In this document: positions 1 through 9,900 of the stretch, one piece after another
How positions within the stretch are numbered: the first letter of the stretch is position 1
Layout: each line of letters opens with the position of its first letter
Source of the DNA: Campylobacteraceae bacterium
GTDB taxonomy: Bacteria > Campylobacterota > Campylobacteria > Campylobacterales > Sulfurovaceae
Length of the DNA: 43,940 nucleotides
Assembly: GCA_027100635.1 (NCBI GenBank)
Contig: JAMOOQ010000025.1
Span: 1-43,940 of the forward strand
Direction: 5' to 3'
Notes under the pieces: generated by a model
Told to the model about the DNA's origin: nothing
Seen by the model: only the letters and a program-made list of their open reading frames with translations
Databases searched by the model: none
Position numbers and translations under genes: made by a program

Positions 1-179
1 TAGATGTCCTAACTTTTTTGTTTTTATTTTATTTATTTTTGTAAAACAGATGGTATATTCCTAATATATATATTTATTTCTTATTATATTACTTTAAGTT
101 TATAGGGGTGATGAATGTCAGTTATAATCTTTTATTAATATAATTTAAAGTATGATTATATTTTTAAAAAGGAGAAAAG

Positions 180-698
180 ATGGGAATTACACCTATAAAT
201 AAAGAGATAGAGATAAGAAATATTGATATTATTGTCTCAAGAGGTGATGGGGAAGGAAATATAACTTATGCAAATCCAATATTTTTTAAGATAGCAGGAT
301 ATACGCAATCAGAGTTAATTGATCAACCACATAATATTATCCGTCATCCTGATATGCCAAAAGTTATATTTAAACTATTATGGGATAATCTTAAAGCAGG
401 AAAGAATATTAAAGTTTTTGTAAAAAATTTATGCAAAGATGGATCGTTTTATTGGGTATTTGCAGAGGTTAAAGTAGCTACAAATCCTGATGGTTCTTTT
501 AGAAACTTTGTATCAACTAGAAAAACTATGAGTAAAAATGCAAGAGATATAATAGAGCCTCTGTATGCAAATCTTATAGAGATAGAAAATAGTGATGGAA
601 TAATAATTTCTCAAAAAATTCTTGAAGAATTTTTAGCTAAAAATGGTGATGATTTAGATTCAATTAACAATGCTATGGTAAAAATACAGAATAACTAA
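180..698 (+). CDS. PAS-domain sensor protein (Aer/CetB-like)
   Basis: A 172-residue soluble protein made almost entirely of one PAS domain (about residues 15-120). The core reads ITYANPIFFKIAGYTQSELI followed by NIIRHPDMP, the pattern of the Aer/CetB redox-sensing PAS group, which usually binds FAD or a similar cofactor. No membrane segment, HAMP, kinase or methyl-accepting domain follows; the last 50 residues are a short helical tail. It must therefore pass its signal by protein contact. A strong GGAG site lies 6 bases before the ATG. The next gene, 13 bases downstream, encodes a roadblock protein, so the pair looks co-transcribed. Cofactor and ligand are not visible from sequence. The PAS assignment is firm; a taxis role is only inferred. 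Confidence 0.85.
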   Translation: MGITPINKEIEIRNIDIIVSRGDGEGNITYANPIFFKIAGYTQSELIDQPHNIIRHPDMPKVIFKLLWDNLKAGKNIKVFVKNLCKDGSFYWVFAEVKVATNPDGSFRNFVSTRKTMSKNARDIIEPLYANLIEIENSDGIIISQKILEEFLAKNGDDLDSINNAMVKIQNN

Positions 699-711
699 TA
701 AGGATAAGATA

Positions 712-1101
712 ATGATAGAATTTGATAGTTCAATGAAAAAATTACGCTCAGTAAGTGGTTATTTGGGTTCAGCCGTTTTAAACTTTGCTGGAGAAACTCT
801 TTATATGGATGAAGAGAATACAGGAGTTGATATTGCATATTCTGCGAGTATCTTTAATGATGCATTTAAAATGGTATCGGAATCATCTTTAGATATTGGT
901 TTTAGTGAAACCTCTTTTTTAGAGACTAAAACAAAAGATGGTCATATATTTTTAATTAATAGTGCAGGAGATAGTACAAGTGACCAATTTTCTAAAATAA
1001 ATGTTTTTGCTATATTTAGAGATGATGGTAATGTAGCATTAGCTAAGATGATTATAGAAAAAACATCTAATATTATATCTAAAGAGTTATGTGAATTGTA
1101 G
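712..1101 (+). CDS. Roadblock/LC7-family protein
   Basis: A 129-residue protein with the roadblock/LC7 pattern: an N-terminal helix, the strand GYLGSAVLNFAGETL, a central helix, a second strand pair ending in INVFAIFRDDGNVALAK, and a final helix. Roadblock proteins (MglB and relatives) dimerise and act as regulators or platforms for Ras-like GTPases. It follows the PAS gene closely with its own AAGGA site, so the two probably form a sensor-adaptor pair. No GTPase gene is adjacent; the only one in this window lies at 22830. Assignment rests on fold pattern rather than invariant residues, so confidence is moderate to good. Compact inverted repeats follow the stop codon. Confidence 0.7.
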   Translation: MIEFDSSMKKLRSVSGYLGSAVLNFAGETLYMDEENTGVDIAYSASIFNDAFKMVSESSLDIGFSETSFLETKTKDGHIFLINSAGDSTSDQFSKINVFAIFRDDGNVALAKMIIEKTSNIISKELCEL

Positions 1102-1117
1102 AGTCTCTTTAGGATTA

Positions 1118-1290
1118 GGCAACCATAACAACAAGGGATTGCCAATAGCGTCTTCTCGTAGGAGTGCCTCTTGTACTTTTGTAGTACCCTAAAGAAGTAA
1201 ATTAAAACCAAACTTTAGGGTACCCCCCGATACCCCATGGGATACCCCTACGAAATAACATCATGTAGGAGGCAATCCCTTATGGTTGCC
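1118..1290. repeat. Nested inverted repeats between convergent genes
   Basis: GGCAACCATA...GGGATTGCC at 1118-1143 is matched in inverted orientation by GGCAATCCCTTATGGTTGCC at 1271-1290. Inside lie GTACCCTAAAG (1184-1194) and its exact inverse CTTTAGGGTAC (1213-1223), then a pair around GGGGTATCCCATGGGATACCCC. It fills the space between the roadblock gene and the convergent antiporter gene and could act as a two-way terminator. The same short GGCAATCC/GGTTGCC hairpin recurs near 6780, 28327 and 37955. Confidence 0.75.
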
Positions 1291-1321
1291 CTTTGGAGGT
1301 TATTTATATTTTAATCCTTAT

Positions 1322-2923
1322 TTATAACCTACACTTAAGTGCCTCTTGCAAAAGAATATCAGACATTACTTCGCTTCTATTTAATACATGTTTTATATTG
1401 TACTCTTTTAATATATCATACTCATCTTGATTTGATACTTTTGCAATTATAGCTATATTTTTATCTATTGAATTTATTGTATCTATTACCATTTGAAGTT
1501 TTTTAAATTTTTCAATAGCAAGAATTACACTTGAAGCCTCTTTTATGTTAAGTGCATTAAGAAGTGATATTTGTGTAGCATTTCCAAATATAATATTTTT
1601 ATTATCTTTTTTAGCCTCTTCTACCAATTTAATATCATGTTCTATTATAACATAAGATAATTTTTTTAGTTCCAATTTATTAACAATATCTTTACCCGTA
1701 TTAGAGTAACCACATATTATAATATGTCCAGAGTATTGATCACCCTTAATATCAATATCTATCATTTTTTCTTCTTTAATAATTAAATTAGATAATGTAA
1801 CAATATTTTTTAAGATAAATGGTGTAATTATCATTGATAAAACAATTATAGGTATAAATATCTCTATAATTACCAAATCAATCAAATAATTACTACTTGC
1901 AATTGCTAATACCACTAAAGAAAATTCACCAACTTGAGATAAACTAAATGCTGTTTTTATAGCTGTTCTTGCTGATGATTTATACTTAATTATAAAGAAA
2001 ATCAAAAAACCTTTAAGAGTCATAATGATGATTAAAAGAGATAAAATTAAAAGATAATTATTAAAAATTACATCTGTATTTATCTGCATACCAATAGTGA
2101 TGAAAAATAGTCCTAATAATATATCTCTAAATGGTATTAAATCTGCCTCAATTTGATGCTTATATTTTGTTTCTGCAATTGTCATTCCTGCAATAAACGC
2201 ACCCAAAGAGTATGAAAATCCAAAGGCATGAGCGATATAAGATGATGCCAAAACTATTAATAATATAGATGCAATATATATCTCATTTGATACTGAGGCA
2301 ACCTTTAAAAATTTTTCCACTATATATTTTCCAAAGATAAAAAGTATAGCGAGAACAATAATGGCATGAATTGCTGTAGTTATTAAGATGCTAGATATTG
2401 ACTTCTCTGTAGTGATTAAAATATCAACCATTATTAAAATAGGGATAACTGCAATATCTTGAAATAATAATATTCCTAATGATTTTTTACCAAATTTTGT
2501 ATTAATTGTTTCATTTTCATTCATAATTTTTAAAACAATAGCTGTCGATGAAAGAGAAAGTGCTGTTGCTATAATCAAACTACTTTTAATATCTATATCT
2601 AAAATATAATATGAGATTATAAAAAATAAAAATGAACTAAGAATAACTTGTAATAAACCATTTACAAAAACTTCAACTTTCATCTGTTTTAGATGTTCTA
2701 TGGAAAATTCTAAGCCTATTGTAAACATTAAAAATACAATACCAAATTCTGCAAGATGGGCTATATCTTCATTGTGTCCACTATCTAAGACAAATATCTT
2801 ACTAATAATAATACCAGTAAAAATATAACCTATAATTGTAGGTATATCAAATTTTTTTAGTATAATATTCAATAAAGTTGCTATTGCAAATGTTGATATT
2901 ATTATTATCATAACTTCATTCAT
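1322..2923 (-). CDS. KefB-type monovalent cation:proton antiporter (CPA2) with TrkA-N domain
   Basis: A 533-residue inner-membrane protein. Residues 1-375 form a run of about 12 hydrophobic segments with CPA2 landmarks such as EFGIVFLMFTIGLEFS (about 59-74) and LLFQDIAVIP (152-161). After a short linker, residues 399-515 form a Rossmann-type TrkA-N domain with the nucleotide-binding turn GYSNTG (405-410). The family exchanges K+ or Na+ for H+ and is gated by NAD(H) or related ligands at the TrkA-N domain. It is shorter than E. coli KefB/KefC (about 600 residues) because the region beyond TrkA-N is reduced. AAAGG sits before the ATG. It is transcribed alone; the ion specificity cannot be told. 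Confidence 0.88.
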   Translation of the reverse strand: MNEVMIIIISTFAIATLLNIILKKFDIPTIIGYIFTGIIISKIFVLDSGHNEDIAHLAEFGIVFLMFTIGLEFSIEHLKQMKVEVFVNGLLQVILSSFLFFIISYYILDIDIKSSLIIATALSLSSTAIVLKIMNENETINTKFGKKSLGILLFQDIAVIPILIMVDILITTEKSISSILITTAIHAIIVLAILFIFGKYIVEKFLKVASVSNEIYIASILLIVLASSYIAHAFGFSYSLGAFIAGMTIAETKYKHQIEADLIPFRDILLGLFFITIGMQINTDVIFNNYLLILSLLIIIMTLKGFLIFFIIKYKSSARTAIKTAFSLSQVGEFSLVVLAIASSNYLIDLVIIEIFIPIIVLSMIITPFILKNIVTLSNLIIKEEKMIDIDIKGDQYSGHIIICGYSNTGKDIVNKLELKKLSYVIIEHDIKLVEEAKKDNKNIIFGNATQISLLNALNIKEASSVILAIEKFKKLQMVIDTINSIDKNIAIIAKVSNQDEYDILKEYNIKHVLNRSEVMSDILLQEALKCRL

Positions 2924-3035
2924 TTTAGACCTTTAATAATATCTGATTTTTATCCAAAGAGGTATAATAAAGTTTTTAAACTAGACTTCTTTTAAAACTA
3001 GATTCTGAATTAAATTCAGAATGACAAACAACCGT

Positions 3036-3163
3036 CGTCATTCCATGCTTGACTATCAATCGTCATTCCATGCTTGACTATCAATCGCCATTCCATGCTT
3101 GACTATCAATCGTCATTCCGTGCTTGACTATCAATCGTCATTCCGTGCTTGACACGGAATCTC
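3036..3163. repeat. 25-bp tandem repeat ending in a palindrome
   Basis: Four full units of 25 bp (CGTCATTCCATGCTTGAC plus TATCAAT) start at 3036, 3061, 3086 and 3111, with one or two base changes between them. A fifth unit at 3136 changes into the palindrome CGTGCTTGACACGGAATC. There are no variable spacers, so this is not CRISPR. Related CGTCATTCC...GGAATCT sequences occur near 15672, 16430 and 24454. Confidence 0.85.
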
Positions 3164-3188
3164 AAAATGAGTTTTGAAAGAAAGTCTA

Positions 3189-3620
3189 TTAAACCATCAA
3201 TTTTTTATGTTCAACCATAACACATTGATTTTGTACAATATTAATACCAGTATCTTTAGCTTTTTGTGTAGCTTTATTATTTATAATACTTATTTGAGTC
3301 CATAATACTTTTACATCACCTCTATCTATACAGATATCAGCAATAGCATCAACAACTTCAGGTTTTCTAAAAACAACAACCATATCAACTGGTTCTTTAA
3401 TATCTTTTAGGGATTTATAAACTTTTTGTCCAAGAATTTCACTCTCTTTAGGATAAATAGGAATCATATTGTACCCTACTTCTAATAAATATTTAGCTAC
3501 TTTATGACTATCTTTCTCTAGTTTTGGAGAAGCACCTACAACAGCAATTGTTTTACACTCTTTTAAATACTCAATTATCTCTGAATCATTACTATTTACT
3601 CTTGGCATTTCACATTCCAT
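3189..3620 (-). CDS. CoA-binding protein (YccU-like)
   Basis: A 143-residue protein covering one CoA-binding Rossmann domain. The nucleotide-binding turn is IAVVGASPKLEKDSHKVA (about 26-43), followed by GYNMIPIYPKE and a C-terminal VLWTQISIIN...QNQCVMVEH. This is the small stand-alone family related to the N-terminal domain of acyl-CoA synthetases and succinyl-CoA synthetase alpha; cellular roles are poorly known. The chosen ATG has AAGGA seven bases upstream, better than the internal Met. It stands alone on the minus strand, preceded by a short spacer shared with the divergent Uma2 relic. Confidence 0.88.
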   Translation of the reverse strand: MECEMPRVNSNDSEIIEYLKECKTIAVVGASPKLEKDSHKVAKYLLEVGYNMIPIYPKESEILGQKVYKSLKDIKEPVDMVVVFRKPEVVDAIADICIDRGDVKVLWTQISIINNKATQKAKDTGINIVQNQCVMVEHKKLMV

Positions 3621-3723
3621 TATATATCCTTAGTTATCAAAATTTTATACCAAATTATAGCAATATTCAGTAAAAAGTTGGATATAATAAAGCTAATTAG
3701 TTTTATTATTAAAAGGGATGATT

Positions 3724-4275
3724 ATGAATGAAGCAGTTAAGTTAGAAAATTATAGTTATGAAGATTATTTAGATATAGATAAAAGTACCAAAGAGAGAGT
3801 AGAACTGATTTTTGGAGATATTCATATGATGGCGGCGGCAGGGGCAAGTGCCGTGCATCAAGATATTCTATTAAATTTGGGGTATATGTTTAAATTAATT
3901 ACGAAAGATAATAAAAAATGTATTCCAAGAATTGCCCCTTTTGATATTAAGCTTACAATAAATCAAGATACAAGCGTAGTCCAACCAGATATTATGCTTT
4001 TATGTTAAAATAAAAATCTACCTTGTGCTATATTTGAAGTCTTATCACCATCAACGACATATAAAGATAAAACAGTTAAAAAAGATTTATATGAAGTAAG
4101 TGGAGTAAAAGAGTATTTTTTAGTTAATAGTGATTTTAAAACTATTGATAGATTTGTACTTGTGGATAATAAATATATGTATGATAGAGCTTATGGAATA
4201 GATGATAAAATGAGAGTTGAGTGTTTAGATTGTGAGATAGATTTGAATGAAGTTTTTGCATTGCCAAACGAATAG
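3724..4275 (+). pseudogene. Uma2-family (DUF820) endonuclease-fold gene broken by an in-frame stop
   Basis: Translation opens as a Uma2 protein (YEDYLDIDKSTKERVELIFGD, then QPDIMLLC) but meets TAA at 4006-4008. The same frame continues without another stop to TAG at 4273 and carries the rest of the domain: AIFEVLSPSTTYKDKTVKKD, then LYEVSGVKEYFLV. Whole length would be about 184 residues, normal for the family (PD-(D/E)XK nuclease fold, usually in many copies per genome, role unclear). A few residues seem missing around the stop, so a small deletion there is likely. ATG 3724 has AAAGGG at a proper 6-base distance; ATG 3718 directly abuts it. The next ORF starts 9 bases after the TAG. Confidence 0.8.
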
Positions 4276-4284
4276 AGGTAAAAT

Positions 4285-4560
4285 ATGACAATAAATAATA
4301 TAAATATCCAAAACTTTTTTTCTATAAAAGATATAGAACTTTTTAATTTAAAAGATAAAAAAGAAATTTATATAGTTGGTGAAAATGGTGATGGTAAGAC
4401 TTTGCTACTTCAAGCAATAGCAGTTGCATTAAAAGGCACAATTGAAGATGGTTTAAAAGATTTTAGAGAAAAAGAAAATGAATATACTTTAGAAATAAAT
4501 GATAAAGATTTAGAGAAATTAGAAGAAGTATATATAGAATTTAAGAAGGAAAATATATAA
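4285..4560 (+). CDS. Truncated AAA/RecF-like ATPase N-terminal fragment
   Basis: A 91-residue ORF that holds only the start of an AAA_23/RecF-type ATPase: MTINNINIQNFFSIKDIELF (the usual first strand-loop), then the Walker A GENGDGKT (about 34-41) and a short charged tail. Full family members are several hundred residues long and carry a Walker B and signature motif, which are missing here. It has a good AGAGG site and ends three bases before the msbA-like start, so it is in position to be co-transcribed with it. It is most likely a relic after deletion of the rest of the gene; a functional mini-protein cannot be excluded. Confidence 0.6.
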   Translation: MTINNINIQNFFSIKDIELFNLKDKKEIYIVGENGDGKTLLLQAIAVALKGTIEDGLKDFREKENEYTLEINDKDLEKLEEVYIEFKKENI

Positions 4561-4563
4561 TAG

Positions 4564-6273
4564 ATGAAAAGTCTCTTTAGTCAGTATCTACCATATCTAT
4601 TTGGATATAAAAAGAAGTTTTTTTATGCCATTTTAGGGATGATTGCAGTAGCAGTTGGAACAGCAGGAACGGCTCATTTAATTAAACCCGTGTTAGATGA
4701 TATTTTTATTAATAAAGATAGAGATATGTTAGCAATTTTACCATTTATGTTTATTTTTGTTTTTACTCTTAAAGGTATCGGAAAATATATTCAAACATAT
4801 TATACTGCATATATTGGGCAAGATGTGGTACGAAAAATGCGTGATGATGTGGTTTTACATCTTACTCATCTTGATATTGAATTTTTTAATCAAACTCATA
4901 CAGGTGAAATTTTATCACGAATTACAAATGATATATCTCGTATTCAAACTGTTGTTGCCACAATTATTCCAAACTTTTTTCGTGAAATTTTTACTATTAT
5001 TGTTTTAACTGCATATATTATATATCTTAGTCCAAAACTTGCTTTATATTTTTTGATTTTTATGCCTCTTGTAATATATCCTGTTTCAATATTGGCAAAA
5101 AAAATGCGTAAATATTCTAATCTTTCTCAAGAAAGTATGGCGGATATGACAACAAGACTTGGGGAAATTTTTTATAATATAGAGATGATTAAATCTAATT
5201 CTACACAAGAATATGAGCATGAAAAATTTTCTATTCAAAATTATTCTGTATTTAGATTTCTGATGAAACAGATTAAAACAAATGCTTTAACCTCACCTGT
5301 GATGGAGATTATTGGAGCAGTTGCCATTGGTATGGTAATATTTGTGGGGGGTGGAGAGGTTATTGATGGTAATATGAGTGTGGGAAGTTTTTTTGCTTTT
5401 GCAACAGCTTTATTTTTGCTATATGACCCAATTAGACGAATTTCATCATTATATAATAAAGCTCAAGATGCAGTATCTGCTAATATCAGAATGCAAGAAC
5501 TTTTTTCTAAAAAACCAACTATTGTTAGTGGAAATATAGAATTAAATAATAATATAGAAAAAATAGAATTTAGTAAAATATCATTAAAATATGGGAAAGA
5601 TAAAGTATTAAAAGATATTAATTTTAGTGTTAAAAAGGGTGAATCTATTGCATTAATTGGTAATAGTGGTTCTGGAAAAAGCTCTTTGGTAAATTTAATA
5701 GTAAGATTTTATAATCCAAATAGTGGTAATATCAAAATAAATGGTATAGATATTAGAAATTTTAGTTTAAAATCTCTTCATGATAATATTGGCTTCGTAA
5801 CACAAAAAATATTTATATTTAATGATACAGTTGCATCTAATGTAGCTTATGGTTTAGAGATAGATAAAGATAAAGTTATTAAAGCACTTAAAAAGGCGAA
5901 TGCTTTTGAATTTGTTAATAAATTTTCAGATGGAGTAGATATGATTTTAAGTGAAAGTGGAGGAAATTTATCAGGTGGTCAAAGACAAAGATTAGCTCTT
6001 GCTAGAGCATTATATAAAAATCCTCAAATTTTAATATTAGATGAAGCAACATCAGCACTAGATAATCAAAGTGAATCACTAATTATTAAAGCACTTTATG
6101 AGCTAAAAAGTGATATGATAATAATATCTATTGCACATAGATTGAGTACCGTTAAAAACGCAGATAATATATTTTTATTTAAAGATGGTAAAATTTTATG
6201 CGAAGGAACACAATCTCAACTTCAAAAGAGATGTGACGAATACAAAGAACTCAATAAGGATATAACTAATTAA
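4564..6273 (+). CDS. msbA: ABC exporter, MsbA-type
   Basis: A 569-residue half-transporter. Residues 1-310 form the six-helix exporter membrane domain. Residues 333-565 form the ATPase with Walker A GNSGSGKSS (366-374), Q-loop near FVTQK, signature LSGGQRQR (469-476), Walker B ILILDEA (490-496) and switch His 525 in IAHRLSTV. Size and fused layout match MsbA/lipid A exporters, which flip lipid A-core across the inner membrane as homodimers; other lipid or peptide exporters of this class look alike. The stop overlaps the start of the barrel gene by one base (TAATG), which ties the two into one transcript. Confidence 0.85.
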   Translation: MKSLFSQYLPYLFGYKKKFFYAILGMIAVAVGTAGTAHLIKPVLDDIFINKDRDMLAILPFMFIFVFTLKGIGKYIQTYYTAYIGQDVVRKMRDDVVLHLTHLDIEFFNQTHTGEILSRITNDISRIQTVVATIIPNFFREIFTIIVLTAYIIYLSPKLALYFLIFMPLVIYPVSILAKKMRKYSNLSQESMADMTTRLGEIFYNIEMIKSNSTQEYEHEKFSIQNYSVFRFLMKQIKTNALTSPVMEIIGAVAIGMVIFVGGGEVIDGNMSVGSFFAFATALFLLYDPIRRISSLYNKAQDAVSANIRMQELFSKKPTIVSGNIELNNNIEKIEFSKISLKYGKDKVLKDINFSVKKGESIALIGNSGSGKSSLVNLIVRFYNPNSGNIKINGIDIRNFSLKSLHDNIGFVTQKIFIFNDTVASNVAYGLEIDKDKVIKALKKANAFEFVNKFSDGVDMILSESGGNLSGGQRQRLALARALYKNPQILILDEATSALDNQSESLIIKALYELKSDMIIISIAHRLSTVKNADNIFLFKDGKILCEGTQSQLQKRCDEYKELNKDITN

Positions 6274-6764
6274 TGAATATAAAAAAACTAACTCTAATAT
6301 CTATTATTTTAACAGGGATTGTTACAAATTCTTTAGGTGTGGATAAATATCCATTTTTGGGTATATCAATTAATAGTGCAGATATTAATGGTAATAGAAT
6401 AAATACCATAGGGCTTAGGTATGGTCAGCAAACTCAAGATTGGCGTACCACTTTTACATTAGAAAATAGAGAGCATGGTCGTCAAAGTTTAATAGTACAA
6501 ATGGATAAGATATTACTCCATTCTATTGGAACATCTAAGCTAAGAGCGTATGTAGGTTTAGCAATTGGTGCCATGTCTCAACAAAGGTCTGATAAAGATA
6601 GTAAAGATATAGGTTATGTATATGGTGCAACTATTGGAATGATGTATTATGTTAGCGATACCATTGATCTTGATTTATCATATAGATATCTTAAAACAGA
6701 TGATAATATTGATAGTGTTGATAATTTTAATAGTGTAACCCTTGGTATACACTATTTCTTTTAG
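6273..6764 (+). CDS. Small outer-membrane beta-barrel protein
   Basis: A 163-residue protein with a signal peptide (MNIKKLTLISIILTGIVTNS, cleavage likely near LGVDK). It then alternates polar and hydrophobic residues in strands such as TIGLRYG, LRAYVGLAIGAM and IDLDLSYRYLK, and ends in Phe (VTLGIHYFF), the usual outer-membrane assembly signal. The size suits an eight-stranded barrel of the OmpX/OmpA-N type. Its ATG overlaps the msbA-like stop, and AAGGA lies 12 bases upstream, so it is translationally coupled. This may mean that an outer-membrane function is made together with lipid export, but ligand and role are unknown. Confidence 0.72.
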   Translation: MNIKKLTLISIILTGIVTNSLGVDKYPFLGISINSADINGNRINTIGLRYGQQTQDWRTTFTLENREHGRQSLIVQMDKILLHSIGTSKLRAYVGLAIGAMSQQRSDKDSKDIGYVYGATIGMMYYVSDTIDLDLSYRYLKTDDNIDSVDNFNSVTLGIHYFF

Positions 6765-6774
6765 GATTAACTTC

Positions 6775-6912
6775 TAAAGGGCAACCACAAGGGATTACCT
6801 TAATAATGCCCAATGAATTAAGCTTTTTTTCGGACGAGATGGCTTTAGCCTCTCCCTAATATACGGAGCTGAAGCACCATGTCGTCATATCAAAAAGCAT
6901 AATAATCCTTTT
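6775..6912. repeat. ~125-bp dispersed intergenic repeat, copy 1
   Basis: Contains GGGCAACCACAAGGGATTACC, then AATGCCCAATGAATTAAGC, a T-run, and the imperfect hairpin GGACGAGATGGCTTTAGCCT...GGAGCTGAAGCACC, ending at AAAAGCATAATAATC. The same order of blocks recurs in the same orientation at 40210-40336. It separates the convergent barrel and kinase genes and could also terminate transcription. Confidence 0.75.
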
Positions 6913-6921
6913 TGATTATCT

Positions 6922-9900
6922 TTAAGATTCTATCTTAACCAGTAATTCATCTACCACAAGTTCCAGCTTATAATAAAACTCTTCTAGCAGTGTTCTATCT
7001 TGTGTCTTATCTAACTCTTTGGTAATAATATAAAGAGATGATGCACCTATATTTTGACTTAGTCCTTTTAGTGTATGTGTCGCTCTTTTAAATTCAAATT
7101 TATCTAAATTATCTATATTAAAATTTTTATACCTAGTTATAAAATGACCTAAAATTTCAATATATAACTTTTTATCTCCACCTAAATAATCAAGACCAAT
7201 GTTAATATCTAGATATGTAAAATTTGGTAGTTCAATACCATCTAACTCATTAACAATTAAATCATCTATAGTATCTTTAACTCTAATATATTTAATAAGT
7301 GCTTTATATATTTTTTCTATCTCTATCGGCTTACTTAAGTGTGCATTCATACCAATCTCTTTGCTTTTTTCTATATCATGCTTCATAGCATTTGCACTAA
7401 GAGCTATAATTGGAATATTTTTATCTATCTCTCTTATCTTTGTTGTTGCTTCATATCCATCCATTATAGGCATCTGAATATCCATTAATATAAGCTCATA
7501 TTTAGATCTATTTTGATTATATAAATCTAGTGCCATCTTTCCATCATAAGCATCATCAATATTTATCCCACTACTTTGAAGTAATGCATGGATTATCTCT
7601 CTATTTACATCATTATCTTCTGCTAATAAAATATTTGAACCTTTTAAGGATGCTATATTACTATTTAATTTTTTTAGACTAGTTTTATTACTAACCTTTT
7701 TTATCTTACTTTTCTCACCTTTTGGTAACTCTATTTCAAACATAAAACTACTCCCTTTACCTTTTATACTTTCAACCCATATTTTACCGTTCATCAAATA
7801 AACAAGCTCTTTTGATATACTAAGCCCTAATCCTGTTCCACCATATTTTCGTGTTGTACTACTATCTGCTTGAGAGAAAGAACTAAAAAGTCTTGATTGC
7901 TCCTGCGTAGTTAATCCTATCCCTGTATCTTTTACTATAAATCTAATATTATCATTATCAATTCTCTCTATATTAAAACTTATAGAACCTTTATGTGTAA
8001 ATTTAATTGCATTTGTAATTAAATTTAATATTATTTGAGATATTTTCAAAGCATCACCATAATATATATGATATTTTTCATTACAAGATATCTTAAACTC
8101 TAAATCTTTCTCTTCTGCTTTTAACTCTACTATATTTATAATATTATTCACTATATCCTTCATATCAAAATGTATCTTCTCTATCTCTATTTTACCAGCT
8201 TCTATTTTGCTAAAATCTAATATATCATTAATTATATCTAATAAATTATTTGATGTTTTTTCTATTTTATTAATATAATTTATTTGAAGTGGATTTAGAT
8301 TAGTTTGCTTTATAAGATATGTCATACCTACAATACCATTCATTGGAGTTCTTATCTCATGAGACATATTTGCTAAAAAATTTGATTTGATTTTTGTTGA
8401 TTCTTCTGCTTTTTGTTTTGAGATTTTCAGCTCTTTTTCATTATTTTTCATATCTGTCAAATCTAATAATGACATGATATGAATAGTTCTATTATTATTC
8501 TTGAAATTATGACCTTTGATCATTACAGGAAATTCTTCACCATTACTTTTTAAAGCAATAGATTCATAAGGTTCCTCTACTGCTTGTTGTATATTTCTAA
8601 TACTAAGGGGTCTATAAGATGGGGCGATAAAAGAGATTAAACTAATTCCAAGAATATCTTTTTTATTTTTAAAACCAAAAATTACTAATCCAGCATTATT
8701 AATATCTATACATTTACCATCTTCAATAATGCAAATCCCTTCCATTGTTGTGTCCAATACATGCTGAAATTCATAATTAGAAAATTCAAGCTCTGAAGTT
8801 CTTTGTTTTACTTTCTCTTCTAAAGTCTTAAAAAGTTCTCTTTTAGCTCTTTGAATCAGTTTTATTCTGTATGATAATAGATATGTTAATCCCATAGCTT
8901 CAAGCGATAATCCAATACCTATTGCATGGCTTGTAATATGTGTATAATTTAAAAAACCATTATAAAATAACATACCAATAGTTTCAAATACTCCAAAAGA
9001 TATATTAGCAATTAAAAAATATTTTGCTAAATTATTGCCTTGTTTATGTATAGAGATAGCAACACTAATAAATACAATAAATGAATATAAAAATAGTATA
9101 TGTGTTAATCTTGTAGCACCTTCATAATCAAACATAGTATAAAGTAAATTAAATAAAAATAGATATATAATTGAATCTATTAGTTTATTTTCTCTTGGAT
9201 ATTTTATCTCTGTTTTAAATATAGATTTAATGAAAAATGATAAAAGAATTGGTAATAATATTAGTATATTACTAAAAATGTAAACAATACTTCCATATAC
9301 TTCAAAATAGTGTGCTAATGGACCATACATATATATTATCCAAATAGAGGAGCTAAATAGATATAGTGAATAGTATAGATACTCTTTATATTTTAACGAT
9401 ATATAAATAATAAGATTATAAAAAGCTAAAGTCATTAATACACCCATTAAGAATACCATTGGAACATACTCTTTGATTAAGACTTTTTTAGAGTTCTCTT
9501 CATCTAAAATTAGAAGTTTAAAAAATTGTGATGATATAGCTTCTGATTTCATATATACAATTTTTGTCTGATTTGACCTAAGATATATATCAAATATAGC
9601 ATTAGCACCATCCATACTAACTCTATTCATATTATTTTTTAGATCTATCTGAAGAGCATTTAAAATTTTATTATCTTCTAATTCATAAAATTTAATTGAT
9701 GAACTATGAAAAGCATCAATATTGTGAATAAATATATTTTGGTTTTTGGTTGTACTATTTTTAATTACTATTTTTACCCAAGTATATTTTGCATTATATC
9801 CTAAAGATAAACTGTTCGAAGAGTTTATAAAATTTTGCTTTTTTACATTATCTAATTGCATATTATTGGTTGTATCAATAAAATAGCCTATCTTAAAATC

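Noticed and set aside
1-179. End of an upstream gene or RNA gene at the window start
   Set aside because: The stretch is T- and A-rich, shows no coding frame of note and no tRNA-like fold.
942-1211. 89-codon open frame on the minus strand
   Set aside because: It lies antisense to the roadblock gene and across the hairpin repeats, has no ribosome site and no recognisable protein pattern.
3036-3163. Possible CRISPR array
   Set aside because: Units are directly joined without variable spacers and no cas gene is near; it is a plain tandem repeat.
4006-4008. Recoding (readthrough) of the stop in the Uma2 gene
   Set aside because: TAA is not a known recoded codon here and no stimulatory structure is seen; a plain mutation is simpler.
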